The notes under the pieces are model-generated. The model saw only the letters and a list, made by a program, of their open reading frames with translations. It searched no databases and was not told where the DNA came from. A stretch of 64,000 bases of DNA from JAICJR01 sp963848495. GTDB lineage: Bacteria; Actinomycetota; Thermoleophilia; Solirubrobacterales; Thermoleophilaceae. The stretch's first letter is position 1, and the number at the start of each line of letters is the position of its first letter. This document shows positions 32,953 to 41,672 of this stretch, piece after piece. The DNA is taken from positions 1,364,001-1,428,000 of the forward strand of contig CAWKDV010000004.1 of assembly GCA_963848495.1 (NCBI GenBank). Reading direction: 5' to 3'. Made by a program: the position numbers and the translations under genes.

Positions 32953-33908
32953 GCGCACCCGCCGTAGTCATCCCCAACTGGAACGGGGCGCGCTGGCTGC
33001 CGGGCTGCCTCGACTCGCTGGCGGCGCAGACGCTCCAGCCGGCCGAGGTGATCGTGGTGGACAACGGCTCCTCGGACGGCTCCGTGGAGCTCGCTCGCTC
33101 GCGGGGAGCGCGCGTGATCGAGCTGGGCCGCAACACAGGGTTCGCGGTGGCGGCCAACCGGGGCATCGAGGCGGCCTCCGCGCCGTTGGTCGCGCTGGTG
33201 AACACCGACGTTGAGCTCGAGCCCGACTGGCTCGGGCGCATGGCGGCGGCGCTGGAGGCTCATGCCGGTGCGGCCTCGGTCGCCTGCAAGATGCTCGACC
33301 TACGGCGAACGCACTCCCAGGTCTACGACGCCGGCGACATCCTCCGCCGCGACGGCGCCTGCGAGCAGCGCGGCCGCTTCCGCCGCGACGACGGCCGCTA
33401 CGACTCGCCCGGCGAGATCTTCGCCGCCTGCGCCGGCGCGGCCCTGTACCGGCGCGAGGCCGTGCTGTCGGTGGGCGGCTTCGACGAGCGCTTCTTCGCC
33501 TACCTCGAGGACGTGGACCTGGGCCTGCGGCTGCGCCTCGCCGGCTTCACCTGCCGCTACGAGCCGGCCGTGGCCCACCACGCGAGCGAGGGCTCCTCGG
33601 GCGCCCTGGAGCGCCCGCCGCTCGCATGGGTCGAGCGCAACACGCTCCTGCTGGTGGCCAAGGCGTTCCCCCTGAGCTGGCTCCCGTACGTCGCCTACCG
33701 CCAGCTCGGCTGGGCCTGGCACGCCCTGCGCGAGCGCCGCCTGCGCTCGCATCTCAGCGGCGTGGCAGCCGCGCTGCCGCTGCTGCCGGCGATGCTGCGC
33801 TCACGCCGCGAGCTGCGGCGCTCGGCCGTGGTGCCGATCTCGGAGGTCGTTCCGGCGCGGCCGTTCAGGGGCCCGCGCGCGGGCGGCCATCCGCGCTCGC
33901 TGGAGTAG
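32949..33908 (+). CDS. Glycosyltransferase family 2, rhamnosyltransferase-like
   Basis: The 319-residue enzyme has AVVIPNWNGARWLPGCLDSL, VIVVDNGSSDGSVEL, RNTGFAVAANRGI, LVNTDVELEPDW and the YLEDVDLGLRLRLAGF motif. These are typical of WbbL/RfbF-type rhamnosyl- or galactofuranosyltransferases. A C-terminal amphipathic region (SWLPYVAYRQLGWAW) may touch the membrane. It is the last gene of the operon that starts at 26178. A GC-rich palindrome lies between its stop and the convergent AAA gene. Confidence 0.88.
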   Translation: MSAPAVVIPNWNGARWLPGCLDSLAAQTLQPAEVIVVDNGSSDGSVELARSRGARVIELGRNTGFAVAANRGIEAASAPLVALVNTDVELEPDWLGRMAAALEAHAGAASVACKMLDLRRTHSQVYDAGDILRRDGACEQRGRFRRDDGRYDSPGEIFAACAGAALYRREAVLSVGGFDERFFAYLEDVDLGLRLRLAGFTCRYEPAVAHHASEGSSGALERPPLAWVERNTLLLVAKAFPLSWLPYVAYRQLGWAWHALRERRLRSHLSGVAAALPLLPAMLRSRRELRRSAVVPISEVVPARPFRGPRAGGHPRSLE

Positions 33909-34027
33909 CGCGAGCATTCACAGGATCCTTCCAAACCGAACCGCGAGCTCGAGTCGACCCTGGCCTCGCTTCCGGGTGAGATAGAAGCTGGTTCGGCGAG
34001 CGCCGACGGTTGGCTGGGTGTCCAGCT

Positions 34028-34043
34028 CCGCCGCGCGCGGCGG
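34028..34043. terminator. GC palindrome between convergent genes
   Basis: CCGCCGCGCGCGGCGG is a perfect 16-bp palindrome in the 147-bp gap between the operon's last gene and the convergent AAA gene. Without a loop or T run it is a weak terminator candidate. Its location at two gene ends is the main support. Confidence 0.3.
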
Positions 34044-34055
34044 CGGGCGGCGTCG

Positions 34056-35333
34056 TTAGCCCCAGAGTGTCGAGATCGGCGCTGCGACGACTCGCTCTCC
34101 GAGCTCGTACAGTCGCGGGCCGGTGTGGAGCACGACGCCCGCGACGAAGCGATGGCCGAGTTCCTCCCGCAGCCAGCCGAGGTGCCGCGCGTCGCCGGCG
34201 GTGGGGGCGGAGCTGGCCTTGATCTCGATGGCGACGATTCGCTCGCCGCCGAGTTCGACGACGACGTCGACTTCGCGGCGGCCGCCCTCGGTGCGGAGGT
34301 GGTACAACCGCGGCCCGGACTCCGCCACGACCGTCTCCGGGCGAAGCTGCGCGACGACGAACGTGTCGAGCATCCGGCCGAGCATGTTCCCGTCGGCGAT
34401 CACGGCCTGGCTTGTCAGACGCAGCGCCACGCCGATCAGTGCGGCGTCGACGACGTACCGCTTCGGAGCGTGCACGAGCCGCTTGAGCCGGTTCGAGGTC
34501 CAGCCGGGCAACCGGTCGACGACGAGCAGCCGCAGCAGCAGGTCTTCGTAGCTCATCGCAGTCTTCTTGGTGACGCCGGCCGCGTCGAAGATCGTCTTGT
34601 GGTCGGCGACGCCGGCCGAGTTGAGCGCGTAGGCCTCGAAATAGCGCCGCAGCCGCTCGCTGTCGCGCCCCTTGGTAGTGGGGTTCTCCAGTTCCTCGAC
34701 ATCGTGGGTGAGCAGGTCGTCGAGGTAGCTCTGGAGCCACATCCGCTGCGCTCGCCCGGAGAGCAGTAGGGCGGCGTTGGGGAAGCCGCTCTCCATGCTG
34801 AGCTCGACGTAGCCGCGCAGGTCGGGGCTGTCCGACGGCACGGTCAGAGGCTCGCCATTGGCGAGCTTGTCGAGAAAGGCCTTCGCGCTCGCATCTCCGA
34901 TCCGCTCACGAACCGTCATCGGGTACATGGTCAAGCGCAGGAACCGCCCGGTGCCCGGCCAGACCTCGTTGTCCGACGCAGCCAGCACCGATCCGGTCAG
35001 GTAGAAGCGGTTCGGGCGCGGGTCGCGGTCGACCGCGCGGCGCGCCGCACCGAACACCCCCGGCACCTCCTGCCACTCGTCCAGCAGCACCGGCTCGCCA
35101 AGATCACGCAACGCGGCATCGGGATCCGCGACGAAGGCCGCCGCCTGGGCCTCCGCGCCCAGCTGGATGACGGTCCGCGCCCGGCGCGCGGCGGTTGTCG
35201 TCTTACCGGACGCTCGCGGCCCGGTCACCATCACCGCGGAAACCTGCTCAAGCAGCTCGTCGAGCAGCGGATCGACCAGCCGACGGCGGTATCCGGGAGC
35301 TCCTGCCACAGAGAAAGTATACCTCTCATGCAT
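34056..35333 (-). CDS. AAA ATPase with DUF4143 domain
   Basis: The 425-residue protein has Walker A GPRASGKT at 38-45 (Lys44) and Walker B PVLLDEWQ with Asp85 and Glu86. An arginine-containing LTGSVLAAS sensor region comes next. The C-terminal DUF4143 part ends in EVDVVVELGGERIVAIEIKASS, the degenerate PD-(D/E)xK-like core of this family. Biochemical roles of the family are poorly known, and members are scattered accessory genes that vary between strains. It is the only non-polysaccharide gene in this stretch. Start alternatives are ATG 35333, inside a 12-bp palindrome, and GTG 35309, which lies six bases past a TATACT box and could be leaderless. Confidence 0.88.
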   Translation of the reverse strand: MHERYTFSVAGAPGYRRRLVDPLLDELLEQVSAVMVTGPRASGKTTTAARRARTVIQLGAEAQAAAFVADPDAALRDLGEPVLLDEWQEVPGVFGAARRAVDRDPRPNRFYLTGSVLAASDNEVWPGTGRFLRLTMYPMTVRERIGDASAKAFLDKLANGEPLTVPSDSPDLRGYVELSMESGFPNAALLLSGRAQRMWLQSYLDDLLTHDVEELENPTTKGRDSERLRRYFEAYALNSAGVADHKTIFDAAGVTKKTAMSYEDLLLRLLVVDRLPGWTSNRLKRLVHAPKRYVVDAALIGVALRLTSQAVIADGNMLGRMLDTFVVAQLRPETVVAESGPRLYHLRTEGGRREVDVVVELGGERIVAIEIKASSAPTAGDARHLGWLREELGHRFVAGVVLHTGPRLYELGERVVAAPISTLWG

Positions 35334-35336
35334 GAG
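35325..35336. promoter_or_regulatory. Palindrome CTCATGCATGAG at the start of the AAA/DUF4143 gene
   Basis: A perfect 12-bp palindrome covers the upstream ATG of the AAA gene. A further TCATGCA copy lies 23 bp away at 35349-35355. A TATACT box on the minus strand (35321-35316) follows immediately. If transcription starts near GTG 35309, the palindrome would occupy the spacer between promoter boxes, a normal operator position. This is inferred; no strong -35 box is visible. Confidence 0.4.
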
Positions 35337-35454
35337 CCGGTACCCGTTTCATGCAACAAGTAGTAGCCCTGCGCTGCAGGAGAATAGTCGCTCAAGCCGT
35401 CAGATCGGGAGCCTAACTGGCGTCAGGTTGGTCGCCCTTCGTAAACGCCCGGCG

Positions 35455-36630
35455 CTACCCAGGCCGCCGCGTCAGCGCGATGCGCCCGCGCCGCACCCGC
35501 GCGGCCGTCCGCTCGCCGTTGGCCGGCGCGGTCATCGCCAGCTCGACCTCGCGGGGCAGTGCCCTCTCGAAGACGGCGGTGTTGAAGCGCTCGGCGTTGG
35601 CGACGCAGTCGGCCGGGTCGACCGCGCGGTCGTCGAACTCGAGCACGGCGGTGGCCAGCTCATCCGGGCCGCCCTCGTAGAAGGCGCCGGTGACGCCCTC
35701 CTGCACGGTCTCGAGCGCGCCGCCGCCGCGCGCGGCAATCACCGGGCGCCCGGCCGCCTGGGCCTCCACGGAAGCGATGCCGAACTCCTCGATCGACGGC
35801 AGGACGAACGCGCGGCAGCCGGAGAGCAGCTCGGCCACGCGCTCGTCGCTCACGCGCCCCGCGAAGCTCACGAGCGGCCCGGCCATGTGGCGCAGGCGGC
35901 GCGCGTCGGGCCCGTCGCCAACGATCACGAGCGGCAGCCGCAGGCGGTTGAAGGCGCGCACGGCGCGGTCGATCCGTTTGTGCGGCATCAGCTCGGAGAG
36001 CACGACGTAGTAGTCGCGCACGTTGCCGGGCGTGAAGCGCTCGGTCTCAACGGGCGGGTAGACCACCGCGGACTCGCGCCCGAAGTAGCTGTGGATCCGC
36101 GCCTGCGTGGTCCGCGAGTTGGCGAGGTAGCTGTCGACCCGCTGGGCGGCGATCCAGTCCCACTGGCGCCAGCGCCGGAACAGGGTGCGCAGCGCCGCGC
36201 GCGAGATCGGGTCGCGCCGCTGGGCGAGCGTGTGGTCGCGGTCGTTCCAGACGTAGCGGAACGGGTTGTGGCAGTAGGACACGTGCACGCCGTCGCAGAT
36301 CACGGCGTGCGCCCAGGCGCTCGAGCTCGAGATCACCAGGTCGTAGGCCGACAGGTCGAACGACTCGATCGCCGCCGGGTAGAGCGGCAAGAGCGTGCGG
36401 AAGGTGCGCGCGCTGGGGCGCACGCGCTGCAGGAACGAGGTGCGGATCTCGCGGTGCGCGAAGCGGCCCTCGGTGCCCTCCTCGTCGTACACGGCCGTGT
36501 AGACGTCGGCCTGCGGATAGAGGGCGCACATCGCCATGAAGACGCGCTCGGCCCCGCGGACGTCCAGCAGGAAGTCGTGTACGAGCGCGACCTTGCGCTC
36601 CCTGGGCCACGGGAAGGTTCCCTCCTCCAT
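35455..36630 (-). CDS. Glycosyltransferase family 4, WbaZ-like
   Basis: The 391-residue GT-B enzyme has VALVHDFLLDVRGAERVF, a VISSSSAWAHAV region, and HVSYCHNPFRYVWND, which is strongly reminiscent of WbaZ-type mannosyltransferases. Donor-site motifs are VVLSELMPHKRIDRAV, VIVGDGPDARRL and PSIEEFGIASVEAQAAGRPVIA with the E-x7-E arrangement. It starts at ATG and is divergent from the O-antigen ligase/polymerase gene. It is probably cytosolic, building the repeat unit. Confidence 0.9.
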   Translation of the reverse strand: MEEGTFPWPRERKVALVHDFLLDVRGAERVFMAMCALYPQADVYTAVYDEEGTEGRFAHREIRTSFLQRVRPSARTFRTLLPLYPAAIESFDLSAYDLVISSSSAWAHAVICDGVHVSYCHNPFRYVWNDRDHTLAQRRDPISRAALRTLFRRWRQWDWIAAQRVDSYLANSRTTQARIHSYFGRESAVVYPPVETERFTPGNVRDYYVVLSELMPHKRIDRAVRAFNRLRLPLVIVGDGPDARRLRHMAGPLVSFAGRVSDERVAELLSGCRAFVLPSIEEFGIASVEAQAAGRPVIAARGGGALETVQEGVTGAFYEGGPDELATAVLEFDDRAVDPADCVANAERFNTAVFERALPREVELAMTAPANGERTAARVRRGRIALTRRPG

Positions 36631-36705
36631 TCAGTGCCAGCCTATACCGGCTCAAGGGGGCGCGCATGACCGTCGATCCCGCCCGTGGTCGAGAATGGGG
36701 CGGCC

Positions 36706-38211
36706 GTGACTCGCTCCACCGCCCGCTCCGCAGGTGCCGCCGTGCTGCTCGCGCTGCCCACCGTGCTGGCCTTCTTCTCCGGCGGCTACTTCGACGAGGC
36801 GCGCCTGTGGGCGGCCATCGCGGCCTTCGCGCTCGTCCTCGTCGCGGTGGTCGTCTCGGACGCGCCGCTGCCGAAGGGCTGGCCCGGCCGGCTCGCCCTC
36901 ATCGGCCTGGCCGCCCTCGCCGGCTGGACCGCACTGTCGATCTCGTGGGCGCCGCTCGCCGGCCCGGCCTTCCACGACACGCAGCGCCTGCTGCTCTACC
37001 TCGCGGCGCTCACGGCCGCCGCCGCTCTGCTGCGCGGCTGGACCACCGCCGAGGCGATCGAGCCGGCGCTGGCCGGCGGCACGCTGATCGTGATCGGCTA
37101 CGCCCTCTCCGGCCGGCTGCTCCCCGGCCTGATCCACGAGAGCCACAGCCTCAGCGCGGCGGGTCGCCTCGAGCAGCCGCTGACCTACTGGAACGCCACC
37201 GGCGCGCTGGCGGCGATCGGCGTGGTGCTGTGCGCGCGCCTCGCGGGCGATCCGGAACGGCGCGACCGCACGCGTGCCGCCGCGGCGGCGGCCTCGGCGC
37301 CGCTCGGCGTCGGCGTCTACCTCTCCTTCTCGCGCGGCGCGCTCGCCGCGCTGGCGGCCGGGTTGCTCGTGCTGCTGATGCTCGCTTTCGACCGGCCGCA
37401 GCTGCGGGCGATCGGCATCACCGTCGGCGCGGGCATCCTGGCGTCCATCCCGGCGGGCCTCGAGTCGGGCGTGCGCTCGCTGCATGGCTCGATCGGCTCA
37501 CGCGAGGCTCAGGGAGCGATCATGCTCGTGCTCCTGCTGGCGATCGCCGCCGCGGCCGCGGCCCTCACGCTGCGTGGAAAGCGGGCGGCCGAGGAGCGGG
37601 CGCTTCCGGCGCTGCGCCGCGTGCACCTGCTCGCCGCCCTCGCCGTGCTGCTGCTCGCCACCGCGCTGGTCGTCGCGCGCTCGCACGAGAAGACGACCCT
37701 CGCCCGCGGCGCCACCACCGCCCGGCTCAGCTCGATCGAGAGCAACCGCTACGCCTACTGGCGCGTGGCCGGGCACATGTTCGTCCACCATCCGCTGCGC
37801 GGCGAGGGCTCGGGCAGCTTCGGCACCGAATGGCTCGCCCGCCGCAAGATCCCGGAGGCGGCGCTCGACGCGCACTCGCTCTACATCGAGACCGGAGCCG
37901 AGCTCGGGCTCGTGGGCCTGGCGGCGCTCGGGCTGTTCCTGGGCGGGGGCGCTGTGGCCGGCCGCCGCGCCTACCGCCGCGACGCGGCGCTCACGGCGGG
38001 CTGGATCGCGGCGCTGAGCGTCTGGCTCGTGCACGCCGGGCTCGACTGGGACTGGGAGATGCCGGCGCTGTCGCTGATCGCGGTGATCCTGGCGGGGGCG
38101 CTGATCGCCCACGCCGAGCACCCGGCCCGGGTCAGCGAGGCAGTGGCGGAACCAGCTCCCGAAAGCGAGCCACTGCCGCTGCCGACAGCGCCGGATCCGA
38201 GCTCCGCGTAG
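36706..38211 (+). CDS. O-antigen ligase/Wzy-like membrane protein
   Basis: The 501-residue protein starts at GTG 36706 (GTG 36685 is possible) and has about 12 membrane helices. The Wzy_C/ligase region includes GRLEQPLTYWNATGALAA, FSRGALAALAAG and a large external loop with SNRYAYWRVAGHMF, HHPLRGEGSGSFG and DAHSLYIETGAELGLVG. These Arg, His and Glu points are typical of WaaL/Wzy relatives. It would polymerise or ligate the glycan outside the membrane. Its 3' end overlaps the convergent TPR-like gene by 80 bp. Confidence 0.87.
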   Translation: MTRSTARSAGAAVLLALPTVLAFFSGGYFDEARLWAAIAAFALVLVAVVVSDAPLPKGWPGRLALIGLAALAGWTALSISWAPLAGPAFHDTQRLLLYLAALTAAAALLRGWTTAEAIEPALAGGTLIVIGYALSGRLLPGLIHESHSLSAAGRLEQPLTYWNATGALAAIGVVLCARLAGDPERRDRTRAAAAAASAPLGVGVYLSFSRGALAALAAGLLVLLMLAFDRPQLRAIGITVGAGILASIPAGLESGVRSLHGSIGSREAQGAIMLVLLLAIAAAAAALTLRGKRAAEERALPALRRVHLLAALAVLLLATALVVARSHEKTTLARGATTARLSSIESNRYAYWRVAGHMFVHHPLRGEGSGSFGTEWLARRKIPEAALDAHSLYIETGAELGLVGLAALGLFLGGGAVAGRRAYRRDAALTAGWIAALSVWLVHAGLDWDWEMPALSLIAVILAGALIAHAEHPARVSEAVAEPAPESEPLPLPTAPDPSSA

Positions 38212-38542
38212 CCACCGAGAGCTGCGCCCAGGCGAGCGCGTTGCGCGGCTCGTCGCGCACCACGTTCCGCAGCATCGCCGTGGCCCTCGCGTCGTGCCCG
38301 AGGAAGGTCAGGATGGTGGCCTCCTCCACGTCGGGGCGCGTGTCGGGGTTGTTCTTCCGCGCCCCCTCGAACTGGCTCAGCGCGCGGTCGATCTGAGCCT
38401 GCGTGACCGGGTGCGCCGGCGAGGGCTTGAACGCGCGCGCCTGCGACTCGAGGTGCGTCGAATGCAGCCAGATCGCCAGCACCACGACGCCGGCAATGGC
38501 CCCGCAGGCGAGCAGAACACGCTGGATCACGACTGGAATCAT
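38132..38542 (-). CDS. Membrane-anchored TPR-like protein
   Basis: The 136-residue protein starts MIPVVIQRVLLACGAIAGVV, giving one N-terminal membrane helix. The rest is helical: AQIDRALSQFEGARKNNPDT, VEEATILTFLGHDARATAML, EPRNALAWAQLSV. The spacing and A/L/Y pattern of the last two helices resemble a tetratricopeptide pair, as in proteins that sit beside O-antigen ligases. An earlier ATG at 38578 overlaps the start of the divergent LPxTG gene. It overlaps the ligase gene 3' end in antiparallel fashion. Confidence 0.65.
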   Translation of the reverse strand: MIPVVIQRVLLACGAIAGVVVLAIWLHSTHLESQARAFKPSPAHPVTQAQIDRALSQFEGARKNNPDTRPDVEEATILTFLGHDARATAMLRNVVRDEPRNALAWAQLSVATRSSDPALSAAAVARFRELVPPLPR

Positions 38543-38576
38543 CCCGGACGCGCGCGCCCTCTGGTACGAATGTCTC

Positions 38577-38921
38577 ATGCGTTTCAGGCGAACAGCGGCC
38601 CTCGTGGCCGCCCTGGCCCTCGCCTTCCCGGCCGCCGCGCTGGCCGACAGCGCGGGCGACAACCAGTATCAGGACCCGCTGGCGAACTCGCCTTCGAAGC
38701 CGCAGAAGAAGACCACGACCACGACGCCGAGCGCACCGGCCACCGCGCCCGCCGCCACGAGCCCGGCCTCATCCTCGTCGCAGACGTCGTCGTCGAGCTC
38801 CTCCGCGGCCGCCGCGCAGAGCTCCGGCACGCTGCCTCGCACGGGCCTGCCGCTGGCGCCGCTCGTGGCCGGCGGGCTCGCGCTGATCGGCGCGGGACTG
38901 CTCATCAGACGCCTGGCCTGA
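38577..38921 (+). CDS. Small LPxTG-type cell-wall-anchored protein
   Basis: The 114-residue protein has a signal peptide (TAALVAALALAFPAAALA, about residues 6-23) and a short region with QYQDPL. Its long Thr/Ser/Ala/Pro linker contains runs of Thr and Ser. The C-terminal sorting signal is LPRTG, then LPLAPLVAGGLALIGAGLLI, then Arg-Arg. It should be attached to the wall by a sortase, which is not in this window. The Ser/Thr-rich stalk could itself be glycosylated. Divergent from the TPR-like gene, it stops just before the next GT2. Confidence 0.8.
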   Translation: MRFRRTAALVAALALAFPAAALADSAGDNQYQDPLANSPSKPQKKTTTTTPSAPATAPAATSPASSSSQTSSSSSSAAAAQSSGTLPRTGLPLAPLVAGGLALIGAGLLIRRLA

Positions 38922-38931
38922 GGAGCGGCGG

Positions 38932-39696
38932 ATGCTGTCGGTGCTGATGCCGGTCTACAACGAGGTCGGCACGGTCGATCAGGCCATCCGCGAGGTGCTG
39001 GCCGCCTCGCTGCCCACCAACGCCGAGCTGATCGTGGTCGATGACGGCTCGACCGACGGCACGAGCGAGCTGCTCGACAGGACCCAGTGGCCGCCGGGCG
39101 TCACGATCCTCCACCACGAGCGCAACGCCGGCAAGGGCGCCGCCGTGCTCACCGCGCTCGGCCGCGCGCGGGGCGAGTTCGCCGCGATCTTCGACGCCGA
39201 TCTCGAATACGACCCGGCCGACCTCGCGCTCCTGCTGCCGCCCCTGCTCGAGGGCAGGTCGAACGCCGTCTTCGGCGTGCGCGCCTTCGACGGCTACACG
39301 AGCCACTCGTTCCTCTTCGTGCTCGGCAACAAGGGGGTGACGCTGGCCGCGAACGTGCTCTTCAACGTCTACCTGCGGGACATCATGACCTGCCACAAGG
39401 CGATCCGGACCGACGTGTTCCAGAGCCTCCCGCTCCACGCCCGCGGCTTCGACATCGAGGCTGAGATCACCGCGCGGCTGATCCAGCAGGGCGAGCGCAT
39501 CTTCGAGGTGCCGATCCGGTACCGCGCGCGCAGCAACGAGGAGGGGAAGAAGCTGACCGCCAAGGACGGCTTCCGGGTGCTGCGGATGCTCGTGCGCTGC
39601 CGGCTGGGCGGCGGTGCCCACTTCAAGGCGGCGCCGGCGCGCTACTCACACGAGGCCCCGGGGCCGGCCCGGGAGGAACTGGACCTGCGGCGGTAG
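38932..39696 (+). CDS. Glycosyltransferase family 2 (DPM1/GtrB-like, no membrane helix)
   Basis: The 254-residue enzyme starts at ATG with AGGAG just upstream: LSVLMPVYNEVGTVDQAI, LIVVDDGSTDGTSE, NAGKGAAVLTALGRA, IFDADLEYDPADL, MTCHKAIRTDVF, and GFDIEAEITARLI-like residues. This is the common polyprenyl-phosphate/UDP-glucose dependent GT2 type of polysaccharide loci. The next gene starts one base after its stop, so the two are coupled. Confidence 0.9.
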   Translation: MLSVLMPVYNEVGTVDQAIREVLAASLPTNAELIVVDDGSTDGTSELLDRTQWPPGVTILHHERNAGKGAAVLTALGRARGEFAAIFDADLEYDPADLALLLPPLLEGRSNAVFGVRAFDGYTSHSFLFVLGNKGVTLAANVLFNVYLRDIMTCHKAIRTDVFQSLPLHARGFDIEAEITARLIQQGERIFEVPIRYRARSNEEGKKLTAKDGFRVLRMLVRCRLGGGAHFKAAPARYSHEAPGPAREELDLRR

Positions 39697-39697
39697 C

Positions 39698-41672
39698 GTG
39701 CCCGCGCTCTTCGTGAGCTACTCGGGCCTGCTCGGGGGCGCCGAGCAGATCCTGCTCGAGGTGGCGGGCGGGCTGGACGAGACGCCCACGATCGCCTGCC
39801 CCGAGGGCCCGCTCGCGGCCGCGGCGGCCGACGCCGGGTTGCACCAGATCGCGCTGCGCGAGCGGCCGCTCGACCTGCGCGCCGGCGCGCGCGACCGAGC
39901 GGCCGCTCCGCTTCGGGTCGCCGGTCTCGGCCGCGAGCTGCGCGGGCTGGTGAACGCGCTGCGCCCGCAGGTGGTGTTCGCCTGGGGCATGCGGGCGATG
40001 CTCGCTGCGGCCGCCTTCGGCCGCGACCGCCCCCCAGCTCGTGTTCCAGCACAACGACCTCCTGCCCGGCCCGGCGATCGCGCGGGCGGTGCGTGCCGCG
40101 GCCGGGCGCGCCGATACGGTGGTGGCGCTGTCGCACTGCATCGCGCGCGACCTTGGCCTGGCGGACGTACAGGTGATCCATCCCGGCGTGGACCTCGAGC
40201 GCTTCGCGCCCGCCGGACCGCCCGAGGACGCGAACGAGGTGCTGGTGCTCGGGGCGATCGTCGGCTGGAAGCGGCCCGACTTCGCGCTCGACGTGATCGC
40301 GCTCGCCGCGCGCGAGCGGCCGGAGCTGCGGGTGCGCGTGGCCGGCGCGCCGATCGGGGCGGCCGGCGAGCGACTGCTCGGGCTGCTGCGGCGGCGGGCG
40401 GAGCAGCCGGACCTGCGCGGCCGGGTGGAGCTGGCGGGCCCGCTCGGCAACGTGCCGGCGGCGCTGCGGCGCTGCGCCGCGCTGCTCCACTGCGCCGAGC
40501 GCGAGCCGTTCGGGCGCGTGATGGCCGAGGCGCTGGCTGCCGGCCGCCCCGTGGTGGCGCCCGCCTCCTGCGGGCCGCTCGAGATCGTGGACCCGAGCTG
40601 CGGGCGGCTCTACCCGCCGGGCGACGCGGCGGCGGCGGCGCGCGCGCTCGTGGAGTCGCTCGAGCGGGCGGAGGAGCTCGGGGCGGCGGGCCGCGCCCGT
40701 GCCGAGCGGCTGTTCGACCTGCGCCGCTCGCGCGAGCGCTACCGCGAGCTCGTGCCGGCCGGACCGGCTGCGGACGGCGAGGGCATCGCTCTCGTGACGG
40801 TGAGCCACGACTCCGAGCTCGAGCTTCCTGCGCTGCTGCGCTCCGCCGGCGCCCACCTGCCGGGCGCGCACGTCATCGTGGTCGACTCGGGCTCGGGCGA
40901 CCGCAGCGTGGAGATCGCCCGGACGCACGGCGCCGAGATGATCGAGCTGGGCGAGAACGCGGGCTACGGGCGCGCGTCGAACGCCGGCGTCGCGGCGGTG
41001 CGGGAGCCCGTCACCGTGCTCGTCAACCCGGACGTGGAGCTGCTCGACGGCTCGCTCGCGCGCCTGGCGCGCGAGCTCACCTTCGGCCGCGGCGGGCCCG
41101 ACCGGCTGCTCGCGCCGCTCATGCTGCTGCCGGACGGCTCGCGCCAGGATGCGGCCCAGGCCGAGCCCGGCGGCGCCGCCGCGCTGGCGATCGCGCTGGT
41201 GCCGCCGGTCGCCATGCCCCGGCCGCTGCAGCGCGCCGCCTGCCCCTGGACGAGCGACGAGCCGCGCCAGGTGGGCTGGGCGGTGGGGGCCTGCCTGGTG
41301 GCCCGCACAGAGACGCTGCGCCGCCTCGGCCCGTTCGACGAGCGCATCTTCCTGTACGGCGAGGACCTCGAGCTGGGGCTGCGCGCAGCCGACGTGGGGG
41401 TCGAGACCTGGTTCCGGCCCGACGCCCGCGTGCTCCACCACCGCGCCCGCAGCTCGGCGCGCGCGTTCGGCGGCGAGCCGTTCGAGCTGCTCGCCGAGCA
41501 GCGGCGCTCCGTGGTGCGCGAGCGCCGCGGCCGCACCCGGGAGGCGCTGGACGACCTGCTCCAGGCCGCGACGTTCGCCGACCGGATCGCGCTCAAGTCG
41601 CTCGCCCGCCGCGACACGACCCGCGAGCGCGAGCAGCTGCGCGCCCTGCGCCGCGCGCGCCGGAGCCGATGA
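39698..41672 (+). pseudogene. GT4-GT2 fusion glycosyltransferase with a frameshift in a C run
   Basis: The frame from GTG 39698 (PALFVSYSGLLGGAEQILLE) reads a GT4 acceptor domain up to about 40035, where six C residues occur. The GT4 then continues in another frame (FQHNDLLPGPAIARAV, VIHPGVDLERFAP, CAEREPFGRVMAEALAAGRPVV). From about 40787 a GT2 domain follows (ALVTVSHDSELELPALL, VVDSGSGDRSVEI, LVNPDVELLDGS, GEDLELGLRAADVG). Removing one C restores a single protein of about 657 residues. Both domains are otherwise intact, so an assembly error or phase variation at the homopolymer is as likely as decay. The downstream part alone could start at GTG 40041. It ends in an ATGA overlap with the next GT4. 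Confidence 0.8.
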
